A DNA stretch of 64,000 nt from Oikopleura dioica (lineage: Eukaryota > Chordata > Appendicularia > Copelata > Oikopleuridae), in NCBI GenBank assembly GCA_907165135.1, contig OU015569.1, positions 8,618,501 through 8,682,500 of the forward strand, given 5' to 3'. Under the pieces are notes generated by a model, which was not told the DNA's origin, ran no database searches, and saw only the letters and a list, made by a program, of their open reading frames with translations. A program made the translations under genes and the position numbers. Shown here piece after piece: positions 28,401-37,119 of this stretch (within the stretch, counting starts at the first letter, position 1; each line of letters starts with the position of its first letter).

Positions 28401-30409
28401 ATGACAGAGGAATGCCGCTTCTGGAAAGCCGCGACAGATTTTTGATCAGTCCATAATTTTTTTGATTTTTACTTGTCGATGTGATAGACAGTCAAGGCCG
28501 CATAAATAAAAAGCTCAATTTTTACTGATTACCTTTCCACTGTAGTTGCATTTGAGGAACGATTAGACGAGACTGAGCCCGCTGAAGCTTTCTTTTTCAT
28601 AGATTTGATGGCATCGAGCTAAAAAAATTTACTAATTTTCTTGCGATTTTAGTCTTTTTTTAAGCAAAAAGCCTCTCCATATCAGATATACGGTATATCA
28701 TATACGGTATGATTTCTGCCAGATTCCTCTCTGAAAGGAAAACGGCTTAGATACCTCCTGTTGCCGCTTAAGTTGTCCAAGCTCATCACCAAGGCGGATG
28801 ATATCCGCTCCGATGACACCATCCGGGTCTAGGAGTTTCTCGCCAACATCCGACTTTGCCGACATGTAATCTTCCTTTCCATGGAGTTAGCAAGCTGTAC
28901 GAATAGCGAGACACGACTTTTACGTTATCTTTTTCTAACTCTGCCTCTAGTTTTCTTTCATTCCTTCCGATATTTTCTAAGACACCTTCTCTTTCACTGT
29001 CATCGATCTGTCCCATTTTCACCAAGTCCCTGTAGTTATTCATAGACTGGTCTATTCCATCGATCATGTCCGTCAATTCTGTTCTTGCCAGATTCGCCTT
29101 GACTCTGTTCTCTTGATCTGTAGCTGGCTTATCGACTTGAAAAGTACATTCAGTATTTCTGCATCAATTACGCAGGCGACGCACAGTTTTCGGTTGATTA
29201 CAATCTACTCTGTCCGTATAAAAGGCGATGCCGCCCGTCATAGTGCCAGAGAAATGACAACCCTCAGAGAACTTTCGTTCTCCCTGTTTTTTATATTTTT
29301 GATTTTTTCGATAGAAGCTCACGAAAAAAACGACGGAAAGGACGATTTCGATAGAAGACACGCAAGAATGCGGTTTGAAGGTCTCAAGAAGGCTCTCGTG
29401 CCTATCTTTGTTGACAAAATGCGGAGAAATCTGGACTTTTTATACTTCGGCTAAGAAGACATTCTTTACGTCATTTTAAACTCGTCAGTGCTTGTTAATT
29501 TTTGACAATAAAAAAGGCAAATAAATATAATGTGAATTTATAAGCCGTTTCTGAGAAGCTTTCTTCGCCATCCTCACCGTGCGAATCGTAGCTAAGTCGA
29601 TTAGGAGTCGCTTGAATAACAGTGCGCTCGTGATTCTTTCCAAAATTAGGACTGGGGTAGTCGTAGTCATCATCGTCAGCTTGTTGCAAATATGGCTTAT
29701 TTCGTGCGAGCTGTGCATTGCTCGCTCCTTTATACGGTGCTTGAGTTAACTTTGGAGTCGCGAAAGAAGAAGGGAGTAGTTTTGGGCTTGACGCTTTGGG
29801 CAGTTCTTTTACTTTCGCCGACCGCGGGATCGCGCCAGCTATGGCCGCTAAAAATTCATCCTACTAAGGTCTATCTACGAGCTTGAAGTATCAGATTTAT
29901 ACTACAAGGTATACTAAGTAATATAGATTAATGATATTCACTTGTTACTTTAGGATTAGTATCTACCATTCACACTTTTTCAATTACTAGATAAGAAGGC
30001 TTATAAATAATTGAGGCTACCACTTAATGTAAGAGAATAGTTTATTCACCTCCTGGCTGCTGTTGTGGGAAGTTGATGTTCATCGTCGGGTTCAATCTAA
30101 GCGAGTCGATTGTCTGCTTGGCTATTGACAGCTCTTTTGATAAATTTGTGTTATCATCCCTGAATAGACAAACGTCAAGAGAAGTAATTTGACGCTTCAT
30201 ATTTGTGTTATAAAAAAATTAATTACTATTAACAAATTTTTATTTGCTTACTGGAGAATCTTGTAAGCAATATCTTGCTTTTCCTTCTCATTTTTCAGCG
30301 TTTTGATTTTCGTTTTTACATTATCGTTGTCGATATTTGAAATATCAGAAAAATCTGAGACCGACTTCCTCGTTGTTAGCCAAGGCATCGAGGCCCATTT
30401 ATTTTCGCG
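25449..30409 (-). CDS. Coiled-coil, intrinsically disordered protein with an AKNA-like motif
   Basis: Minus-strand multi-exon gene. Exons that keep phase: 30409-30252, 30159-30050, 29847-29578, 29135-28924, 28874-28755, about 28620-28540, about 27912-27875, about 27723-27567, about 27490-27340, 27115-27001, about 26925 to 26730, and further pieces to the stop at 25449-25451. Coiled-coil helices lie at NVKTKIKTLKNEKEKQDIAY and through 29135-28755, where an acidic turn LLDPDGVIGADIIRLGDELG resembles the FDPDxELEGxIFRLG signature of AKNA, a centrosomal microtubule organiser. The C-terminus (LDRRLRKVERASTKV..YKHYGYL) is helical. Ser/Arg/Pro-rich linkers fill the rest. I infer a cytoskeletal or centrosomal role; orthology to AKNA is tentative. 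Intron 29136-29577 contains the opposite-strand gene at 29254. Confidence 0.5.
29217..29224 (+). promoter_or_regulatory. TATA box of the nested peptide gene
   Basis: TATAAAAG lies 30 bp before the ATG region (ATG at 29254), the spacing expected for a TATA-driven start with a very short leader. Confidence 0.6.
29254..29454 (+). CDS. Small secreted peptide precursor, candidate amidated neuropeptide (66 aa), nested in an intron
   Basis: Starts ATG at 29254, 30 bp after a TATA box. Residues 1-23 (MTTLRELSFSLFFIFLIFSIEA) form a clean signal peptide. The rest is short, basic and punctuated by dibasic sites: RR after DDFD, KK after MRFEGL, RR after VDKM. The protein ends NLDFLYFG then TAA, so cleavage at the last RR and use of the terminal Gly as amide donor would release NLDFLYF-amide. 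This is the classic layout of a neuropeptide or hormone precursor, but I do not recognise the peptide family. It is a single exon, on the plus strand, inside the 442 bp intron 29136-29577 of the minus-strand coiled-coil gene. Confidence is for a real secreted small protein; bioactivity is inference. Confidence 0.6.
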   Translation: MTTLRELSFSLFFIFLIFSIEAHEKNDGKDDFDRRHARMRFEGLKKALVPIFVDKMRRNLDFLYFG

Positions 30410-30911
30410 CTGAAGACATGGATGAGAACAAGTCAGTCAGACTTAAAAGTCAGTATCTATTTTCTATTTGTCATCCATCCCTGGAGAGGAGAGAGAGTCA
30501 CCCCAAGTTGATTGCCGGTGGAGTGTGCAGCATGTGCGTTCGGGCCACTAAACAAATGTATGATAAAGATGTACCGGAAAACTGTCTGGCATGAAATGTC
30601 TGACACGACAAGTGTACCCAGGTTATTTGTCGGGCGCCCGAAAACGAAAGCTCGTTTGAGTCCTTTTCTCTGTTAGGGATAAGAGTTAGAGAACTGGGAG
30701 TACCCTGGGTTAGGGTTAGGGGCGGCCCAACCAATGATCCCTTCCTACCCAACTACAGAACCTTGTAATCGTAGACTCTTTCTTTCTGCTTTCGATGTCT
30801 TCAGAGAAGGTGTAAACTCGGAGACTGGGTACTGCCCATGTAACTGTCATTTTTCATCAAGAGAAGGAAAAAATATTCACTCTTGTTGGCGATTTTAGTG
30901 CTCGAAGTGAT

Positions 30912-31551
30912 TTACCTCTTGGAGAGTTTTGGAGTGCTGCGTGCGCGCGTCAAAGGCTTTTCAGAAGTATCGAGTTCGAAGCTGCGGCCTGAAGGAAGAG
31001 TTGGCCGCGCCAAGGCCACCGAAGGGGCCACGCGATAAGGTTCTGTAATAGAACTGGCTCGTTCTTCTTCAACTACTGATCGAGAGGCCATCGAGCGTGG
31101 AATATTGTAGCGCGAAGAGTTAAAAGACAGGAAGCTTTTTCCATCGTCCGACTCGTCCGCTGTTTGACTTTCTACAACGCTCACCATTTCGTCCATCATT
31201 TTTTCGAAGTCATCTTCATTTTCGGAGGCAGTTTCACCGTCAAAGGAGTCATAAATGCCCCCTTCGTTGAAATGATTCTCTTTTTCGTCTATGTCGTCAT
31301 CGTCTTCTTCTTGAGGCTCGAGAGTTTGATCCGCGTCATCGACTTCGTTTCCAGAATACTCGCTCTCAAAGTATCGGTCGGAAGACATTTGCGGATTATA
31401 AATTCCACCAGCAACGGATCGATTCTGCAGCAAAGCTACGTCATTGTCTACCTTGTCCAATTCTGCTAAGGCGAGGGCAATGTGCTCCTCGCTGTTCGCG
31501 ATTCTTTCCGCTTCTTCAAAATCAGCCAAACTTTCATCCACTAAATATTTT
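30912..31551 (-). CDS. Acidic exon, probable 5' part of the coiled-coil gene downstream
   Basis: An open minus-strand exon with acceptor CTTAG at 31552-31556 and donor AG|GTAAAT at about 30914. It codes about 210 residues, Asp/Glu/Ser-rich (VDDADQTLEPQEEDDDDID), opening with a helix rich in ALAELDK. No known domain. The exon needs upstream coding sequence because there is no in-frame Met before its acceptor. The phase at its donor does not match the next exon found (30409), so an intermediate exon in the 30410-30911 interval is missing from my model, or it is a separate gene. Confidence 0.45.
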
Positions 31552-32775
31552 CTAAGAAAGCAATCCAACAGAAAGAGCGGTGCTCGTGAACGATTCAAAA
31601 TGGTCGGTGATCATAATAAATGATTCTTTGAAATCATTTATTTTTTGCCCCCTTTTTATAAAAAAATATGATTTCAAGAATTAAACTGGTCTATAAGTGC
31701 TTTACCAGAAGTAGAATCGAAGCTTTGATTTTTCCCGGATGCTAGGAATATTTTTGAATTCAAGAGAAATCAGCAAATATTTAGATCGCTGGATTCTGAA
31801 TAAATACTGGGAAGTTAACTACTCGTACCACTCGCTTTAGAATATGCTTAGAAATATGCGCAAATAGAAAAATCTGCTGCGAGCAAATATGAGCAAACCA
31901 ATTTTACGCTAGTTATGCTGGAATTCTAGTTGAAGCTTTTTCTCACAAAGTGTTTGTTAAGTTTTTTATATATTGAAGCAAGACAAAGAGGTCATTATTT
32001 TACCTCCAGTTCCAAAAGACTCAGTAGACATTCGTGGATCTCTGTAAGCATACTGGTCGATGTGGAGACTCTCTTTTCGGCGGATTCAAATAAATTAGAG
32101 ATTTGTGCAAATGACAGATTACAGGCTCTGATTTTTGACCTTTTTGAGAAATTTCGGCCGGCATATCAATTTACCGCTGGGTATATCTATTGAATATTTT
32201 AAATTAGAGTTGAGCCCTTTTTCTGAAACTTCTGTTTCCGAGAAATCCGACCGGGAACGGTCCATTCTCAACACCGCTTCTTCCCTCTTCTGATGAACTC
32301 TCTAGCGCTCTAGCAAATTGGTTGATGTGATTTTTTAAAATTCCGGAGACTAAAAATCAGCGCTGGTGGGCACGTCGCCCGTTTTCTCCTTGGGCACGCA
32401 GGGCAACGTTAGAACAATGAGTTGAACGGGTGGGTCAACACAATGTGAAATTCGAGCGCGGAGGGAAATATTTGGGCACTTGGAGAAAGTCCCTTTTTCA
32501 GAAGTTAGAATAGCTGGAATTCTTGTTTTTTGAGCTTGTAAATTGAATTGTTTACTGTCTGAAGTAAAGATGTTGCTAGCACCGCTAATTTCGCTGAAAT
32601 CGGACTTGACTTTGACGATCTCGATCAGAACTTTGACTATGTCATCAACAAGTGCAGAGCGACCTATTTTAGATTTTATATGGTAGGACTCAAAAATGAC
32701 TCAATTTGATTGTGATCGCATGCGACTTCCCTGATGCAACTGATTATTAAAAATTGCGCGTTCCATTCTACCAAA
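31552..32775. other. Intergenic, possible unassigned exon at 32569-32683
   Basis: Mostly without coding signal. The stretch 32569-32683 is open in one frame (DVASTANFAEIGLDFDDLDQ, ending before a GTAGGA donor) and looks exon-like, but I cannot connect it to a gene. Confidence 0.35.
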
Positions 32776-33649
32776 ATGGGAAAATCAAAAAATAAGATTT
32801 TTGCTGCTTTCAAAGGCCGTGAAATCGGGTTTTTTTATGAATGGGATGATTGCAAAGAAGCTACTTCCGGATTTAAAGGAGTCAAAGGTGTTTTTTTCAA
32901 AGGTTTTAATGAGAAAAAGGAAGCAGAAGATTTTCTTACAGAAAATGCAGAGCAAGTTGCCACAATTAACGATCTACCAAAAGAAAATCAGTATGATAAA
33001 ATTGGAATCGTCGGCAAAGTAAAGCGTACTGTGCGAAAAAACGCACAATTTGATATTGGTATTGTTGACCAAAAACTCCAGCTCAGTGTCGAATTGGAGG
33101 ACTACACTGGTTCCATTGAGGTTTGATCATCTTTTTTTTCCGCTTTTTACGCGATTCTAGGTCCCAGTTGTTGATAAAGCTTTCGAATTCATATTTGACG
33201 AAGAAATATCTGAAGAATGTCTACAAGAAAAGAAACAGCTCAGGAAAACTTTGAGGCCAAAAACACAGATGGCGAAGCGGCGTCTGAAAGCGTTCTTTGG
33301 ATTTATATGTCTTCGAAGAAGAGACTTTGATGGCAACTACGAGCTCTATAAGTTTTGCGCGTTTGAAGAGTTTGACGATAGATTGGAGTCGATCTGTCGC
33401 CAGGAAGAGGAAGAAATAGAAGAAGAAAATATTTGTGGAATCTCAGAAAGAAATCCTACTGACAGCGAGCCTATTGATAATTCTGATGTGATCAAAAGGG
33501 AACGTTCTTTTCTAAAACGTGCATTAGAAGACGATTATTCGCCTCAAGAACTCCCACCTCCACCAAAACTACGTAAACGATCCTTAGAAAACGCACAAAC
33601 TGGTTTTGGCTTATATGAGTGTGAATACCATCGGCCTCCGAGAAAATAG
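32776..33649 (+). CDS. Protein with an N-terminal RNase H1-type hybrid-binding (viroplasmin-like) domain, no RNase H domain
   Basis: Two exons, 32776-33120 and 33161-33649, joined over a 40 bp phase-0 intron; about 278 residues. The ATG at 32776 is chosen because it immediately precedes the domain. Residues 6-55 (KIFAAFKGREIGFFYEWDD..FKGVKGVFFKGFNEKKEAEDF) match the caulimovirus viroplasmin/RNase H1 N-terminal fold, which binds RNA:DNA hybrids or dsRNA in RNase H1: aromatic and Lys positions and the final EAEDF helix are kept. The rest is a beta-rich middle (IGIVGKVKRTVRKNAQFDIG) and a charged tail with acidic runs and a Pro-rich patch. There is no DEDD RNase H catalytic domain in the remaining sequence, so a binding rather than cleaving role is inferred. 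Confidence 0.65.
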
Positions 33650-34229
33650 CACAGTTTCAAAGCAGCATTCAACAAATTTCAATATTGTAAGGTAAAATAG
33701 ACCAAGTTTTATATTCATCAAATATAATATCATTTCTAGAAATGCACAATGAAGAAGGAAATATATCCTTACTATATCGGACCCGTCCCATCTGAGTGGA
33801 GCTTTGTATACAATCGAATTGGTCAACACGATGCGGATAATTGCGAAAAGTGTTTGAAAGGTGAAATTTGTGGTACAACTACTAGAACTCGTGGATAAAC
33901 TGCTAACAATGCAATTGAACTGCCTACTTCCAGACCATGCAAATAGATACTGCAATATAACTGATGTTTTCTGTTTCTTAGATGAATTCGATTTCTTAGA
34001 TCTTTCGATTTTAAACTTTGTTTATTTTTTGTTATTGGCAAGAGTGGAATCCGTCGTCTTTTCATTTTCAAAAATCTCGCATTCCTCTCCATAGCAAATG
34101 AATGCTCCCAAAAACTCGTTGTTCTTCAAGTTGCAAAAGTTTCTGGCCATGTCGATCACAATCATTCGAACGCATATCCATTTCGAAATCTGAGGGAAAT
34201 AATCATTCTTGCTTTTTTCAAAATTGAAA
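33650..34229. other. Short intergenic, small open frame 33749-33898
   Basis: A 49-codon frame at 33749 (MKKEIYPYYIGPVPSEWSF.., with CEKC) could be a first exon because a GTGAAA donor follows the CEKCLKG codons, but no partner exon was found. Confidence 0.3.
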
Positions 34230-34641
34230 ATGTCTACAAACGAAGAAGAGGTAGTCGCTGTTGCTCTTCAGGAGAAAATAACAGGTGCAAAAAAGAGAAA
34301 AACGAAGAACTATCAACCTCCAGGTTCAAAATGGTCAAGGGCTTGAATAGCATAAATTTGTATGTTCACTTCAGAATTATAGAATTTTGTTTCAACAAGT
34401 TTTACTCAAAAGTCCTCGACAGATCCCTAGAACTCCCAGAAGCCGTTTTCTATATGACAAAGTCCGCCAGCATTTTCAAACTTCGGACAATTCAGCGCCC
34501 CTTTCTTTCCGTGATTGCGTGTCTAATCCGCCAGGTTAGTTTCTACGAAAAAGGCTCACAGCCTCCGACTCCAAGCCTTCCTTCTTTCCTTCATCCTAGG
34601 CGTCCCTGTCTAGCAGTGAATTGCGGCAGCTCAAACTTTAG
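34230..34641 (+). CDS. Small unrecognised protein, three exons
   Basis: Model: ATG at 34230 (MSTNEEEVVAVALQEK..), intron about 34324-34385, exon with CFNKFYSKVLDRSLELPEAV and KLRTIQRPFLSVIACLIRQ, intron from 34535 to 34599, last exon 34600-34641 ending LRQLKL. About 95 residues, helical, Lys-rich near the N-terminus. Joins are GT-AG and keep phase. I do not recognise the family; a helix-rich fold resembling a histone-fold partner is possible but unsupported. Confidence 0.35.
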
Positions 34642-34829
34642 GCACTGTAGAGACGAAATTTCTATATTTGGAATTATTAAGCTCGGTGCATCGGTAGAAA
34701 ATATAAAGTAGAGCTGACTTTTCGGAATCATAAATGGTGATTCACGAAGTCGCTGCCCACCAGATTTTATACTTGGTGGCATCAACTTGATCTAATCATC
34801 GTTCACGGAAGTTCCATCCTTGCTTTCAG

Positions 34830-35413
34830 TGTTCGAAGAATATACGGGAGATATTGGAATGATTGGAGTGGACCCGGAAGAGCTCAAGAAGTATGAACGT
34901 GAACCTGAAGAAAGAGTTTTAAAATCGATGATGCTGAAATAATTCATCTACTGATCTTTGTAAACTTGAATAAGAAGAAAAGCCGAATTCCTCTTTTGGA
35001 TCACAGTCGGAGGGAGAAAATGAAACAGATGAGCTGGTTAGCTCTCCGCCGGAGAATTTGGAATTCACTCCAGAAGGAAATGATTATCGAAAAAATTCTA
35101 TTTATTTATTGTTTAGCTGTGTTGTTGATAATTGTCCGTAGCTGTGTCTCCACAAGACGAAGACGATGTTTTTGAGGATGGTGATAAGGTAGCTGATGGT
35201 GGGATGAACGGCGCAGTTCTTCGACCACGACGACTTCTTCCTTCTTTTCAACGCCTTATCGAAGGTCGGATATGAGTCATATCATATGGCCGACATTGTT
35301 CGCGATAAGAATTCAGTCAAATTATCCTTTCTTTAGTGGAAGAAGAGTCAGCCATCGAACAAAATTCCGCGATTTTAGAGGAGCCATCTACCACATACGA
35401 GGTGCTTCAATAA
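34830..35413 (+). CDS. Acidic unrecognised protein, multi-exon, 5' end unresolved
   Basis: Plus-strand exon-like blocks: 34830-34910 (EEYTGDIGMIGVDPEELKKY), about 34968-35100 (NSSFGSQSEGENETDELV), about 35140-35187 (VSPQDEDDVFEDGDK) and 35337-35413 (EESAIEQNSAILEEPS..VLQ, TAA). All share one acidic composition and are bounded by plausible splice sites. The start codon is not identified. It may belong to the gene at 34230. Confidence 0.35.
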
Positions 35414-35702
35414 TTTCAAATAAACAATAAAAAATACAATAGTCCATCTATGTGCGAATCACGCGAGGAAAGAAAAAAATCAACTAATCGAATATCGACA
35501 TGACAAGAAAGTAATATTCTCAATAAATTGTTCGTAAACAGAAAGTGGTTGTTGATCAAATGTGTTTAAAAAATTCGCGGCAAAAAAAAATATTTGAGGG
35601 CGCACGGGAGTGTATCTCTCCGCCACCCGCTTCGAGACATGCGTGCGCACTTTCAACCCTTGCCTGAAGAGAGTGGGACATGGAGTCGATTTTTGCGCAA
35701 AC

Positions 35703-36554
35703 ATGAAATTGATTTTCTCGTTTTCGCTACTACTGAGTTCTTTGAACTTGAGCAGAGGAACAACTCTTCCGGGGAATAGAGATTTAAAGAAAAAGATCGC
35801 CTTTCTGCCTCTGCTGAGTGAAAGGATAAAAAGATTTCCTCAAAAGTCACTTTGGTTATTAGACGAATTTAAAATAAAATTGCAACATTTTTCATCCTGC
35901 GAGAAGAGAACGGGCTAAACATGGAGCCAACTTCTCAACAATGGGAATGGACGGGCGGCCTGGGAAAATCGTGCAGGACGAGTTCTTGATAAGCTCCTGG
36001 GGCAGCCACGAGATCTCTTTTTTCATCGATTTCAAAAACGACAGCATAAACATGACAAAAGACGACCAGCAAAACGCTTTCCTTACGTAAGTCTGGGGGC
36101 AAAAAGGTTGATTCAATTGTTGTTTTAGCGCCTTCAAAGTTTGGGAAGAGCAAACTTCGCTCAAATTCCGCCAAAGTGCGAAGAAAGACGCTCAGGATCG
36201 AGGCTGAGATATTTTCTTTAAATTCTCCCTGCCCGTCAAAATTTGGGATGATCAAGTATCGGTTGTACTTAGCTTAAATTATCGATTGCTGGCACGCGCC
36301 ATATTGCGTTTAATCCAACTCACAGTGTGAGGCATATTTTCAATGTTCACTTTCCGGAACTCTCTTTGACCGTTCGCCAGTTAGATTTTTTTGGCCGAGT
36401 CAATTAACGGTTCAAAATTTTCATGAACAGTGTTTATTTTTTTCACTCAAGGAAATCAGCAATTTTAATTCGAACGGAATGACATTATAAAGATAGACAG
36501 CAGATCGAAGAACGACCTTTCAGCCTTGTTAAGATCAAAGTAAGCTTTCGCAAG
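35703..36554 (+). CDS. Matrix metalloproteinase, 5' half, cut by a retrotransposon at 36554
   Basis: Secreted or membrane zinc endopeptidase of the matrixin family. ATG at 35703 gives a signal peptide (MKLIFSFSLLLSSLNLS). Intron 35845-35903 leads to QKRERAKHG, a possible furin-type site after an unusually short pro-segment (about 50 residues); the usual PRCGxPD cysteine switch is not visible. Exon 2 (35904-36086) and exon 3 (36129-36175) give SSWGSHEISFFIDF and AFKVWEEQTSLKFRQ, the start of the catalytic domain. After a 317 bp intron, exon 4 starts at 36493 (IEERPFSLVKIKVSFRK) and is broken at 36554 by the LTR element; it resumes at 43045. Frame is kept across every join, so the gene was intact before insertion. 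In this sequence the exon cannot be translated through. Confidence 0.85.
36551..36554. repeat. Target-site duplication, left copy (CAAG)
   Basis: CAAG directly precedes the left LTR and recurs at 43041-43044 directly after the right LTR. Four bases is the usual duplication size for Ty3/gypsy integrases. Confidence 0.85.
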
Positions 36555-36810
36555 TGAAGGGATCCTAGCTTCTGCTGAATCTCCCACTTCTAGCGTAGTT
36601 TGCCTGCTCTCTATATCTGGACGAGTGAAGAAAACGAGTAAAGTATCTTTGACGTCTGTATTTCGAGCTGGAGTAAAATAGAGGTTAATTCACGAACTGC
36701 GTGAATTACCGAATGAAGAGAAATACACGGCGGCGACCGAGCAAAGCTCGATCTAGATAAGCAAGTGACCTTAGGGGACGAGGGAGTCTAACGAATCTAA
36801 GATCCCAATA
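36555..36810 (-). repeat. LTR (3' LTR in element orientation)
   Basis: 256 bp, reads TATTGGGATC..CCTTCA on the minus strand. Base-for-base identical by eye to 42785-43040. Contains the palindrome TAATTCACGAACTGCGTGAATTA. Confidence 0.95.
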
Positions 36811-36816
36811 CCCCCC
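36811..36816 (-). other. Polypurine tract of the retrotransposon
   Basis: GGGGGG on the minus strand immediately upstream of the 3' LTR, the position of the plus-strand primer. Short for a PPT, so moderate confidence. Confidence 0.5.
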
Positions 36817-37119
36817 ATGAGACTGAAACGTCCTCTAAGGCCAAAGTGTGTGATTTTTGCAGGAGTATAAGCGTAAGATGAGTAACATGGCAGGTTCGAA
36901 ACGTCGAGGCAGTCTGATTCGCGTTAAAAAACCCTTTTTTGGGAAAAAGCTTGAATCAGATGCGAAGTTTTCGTGATGTCCGAGCGGTGATGACATGAAG
37001 GAGTAGCTGCACATGTAGAAGAACTCAAAATACGTCGGCGACGGTAAACTGTGATAATTTCCGTACCTTTTCAGGCCCCGGTCGATGAATAGGGGACCTG
37101 AGTGGGGCAGTACTTGCGC

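Noticed and set aside
30700-30740. Telomere-like GGGTTAGGGTTAGGG
   Set aside because: Only two units inside an intron; too short for an interstitial telomeric array.
36176-36300. TGA inside the MMP reading frame shortly after FRQSAKKDAQDRG
   Set aside because: The exon ends earlier, at 36175 (GTGCGA donor), and joins in phase to 36493; the TGA is intronic.
36811-37119. Possible envelope gene downstream of pol in the retrotransposon
   Set aside because: Only about 310 bp lie between the pol stop and the 3' LTR, with no membrane-protein frame.
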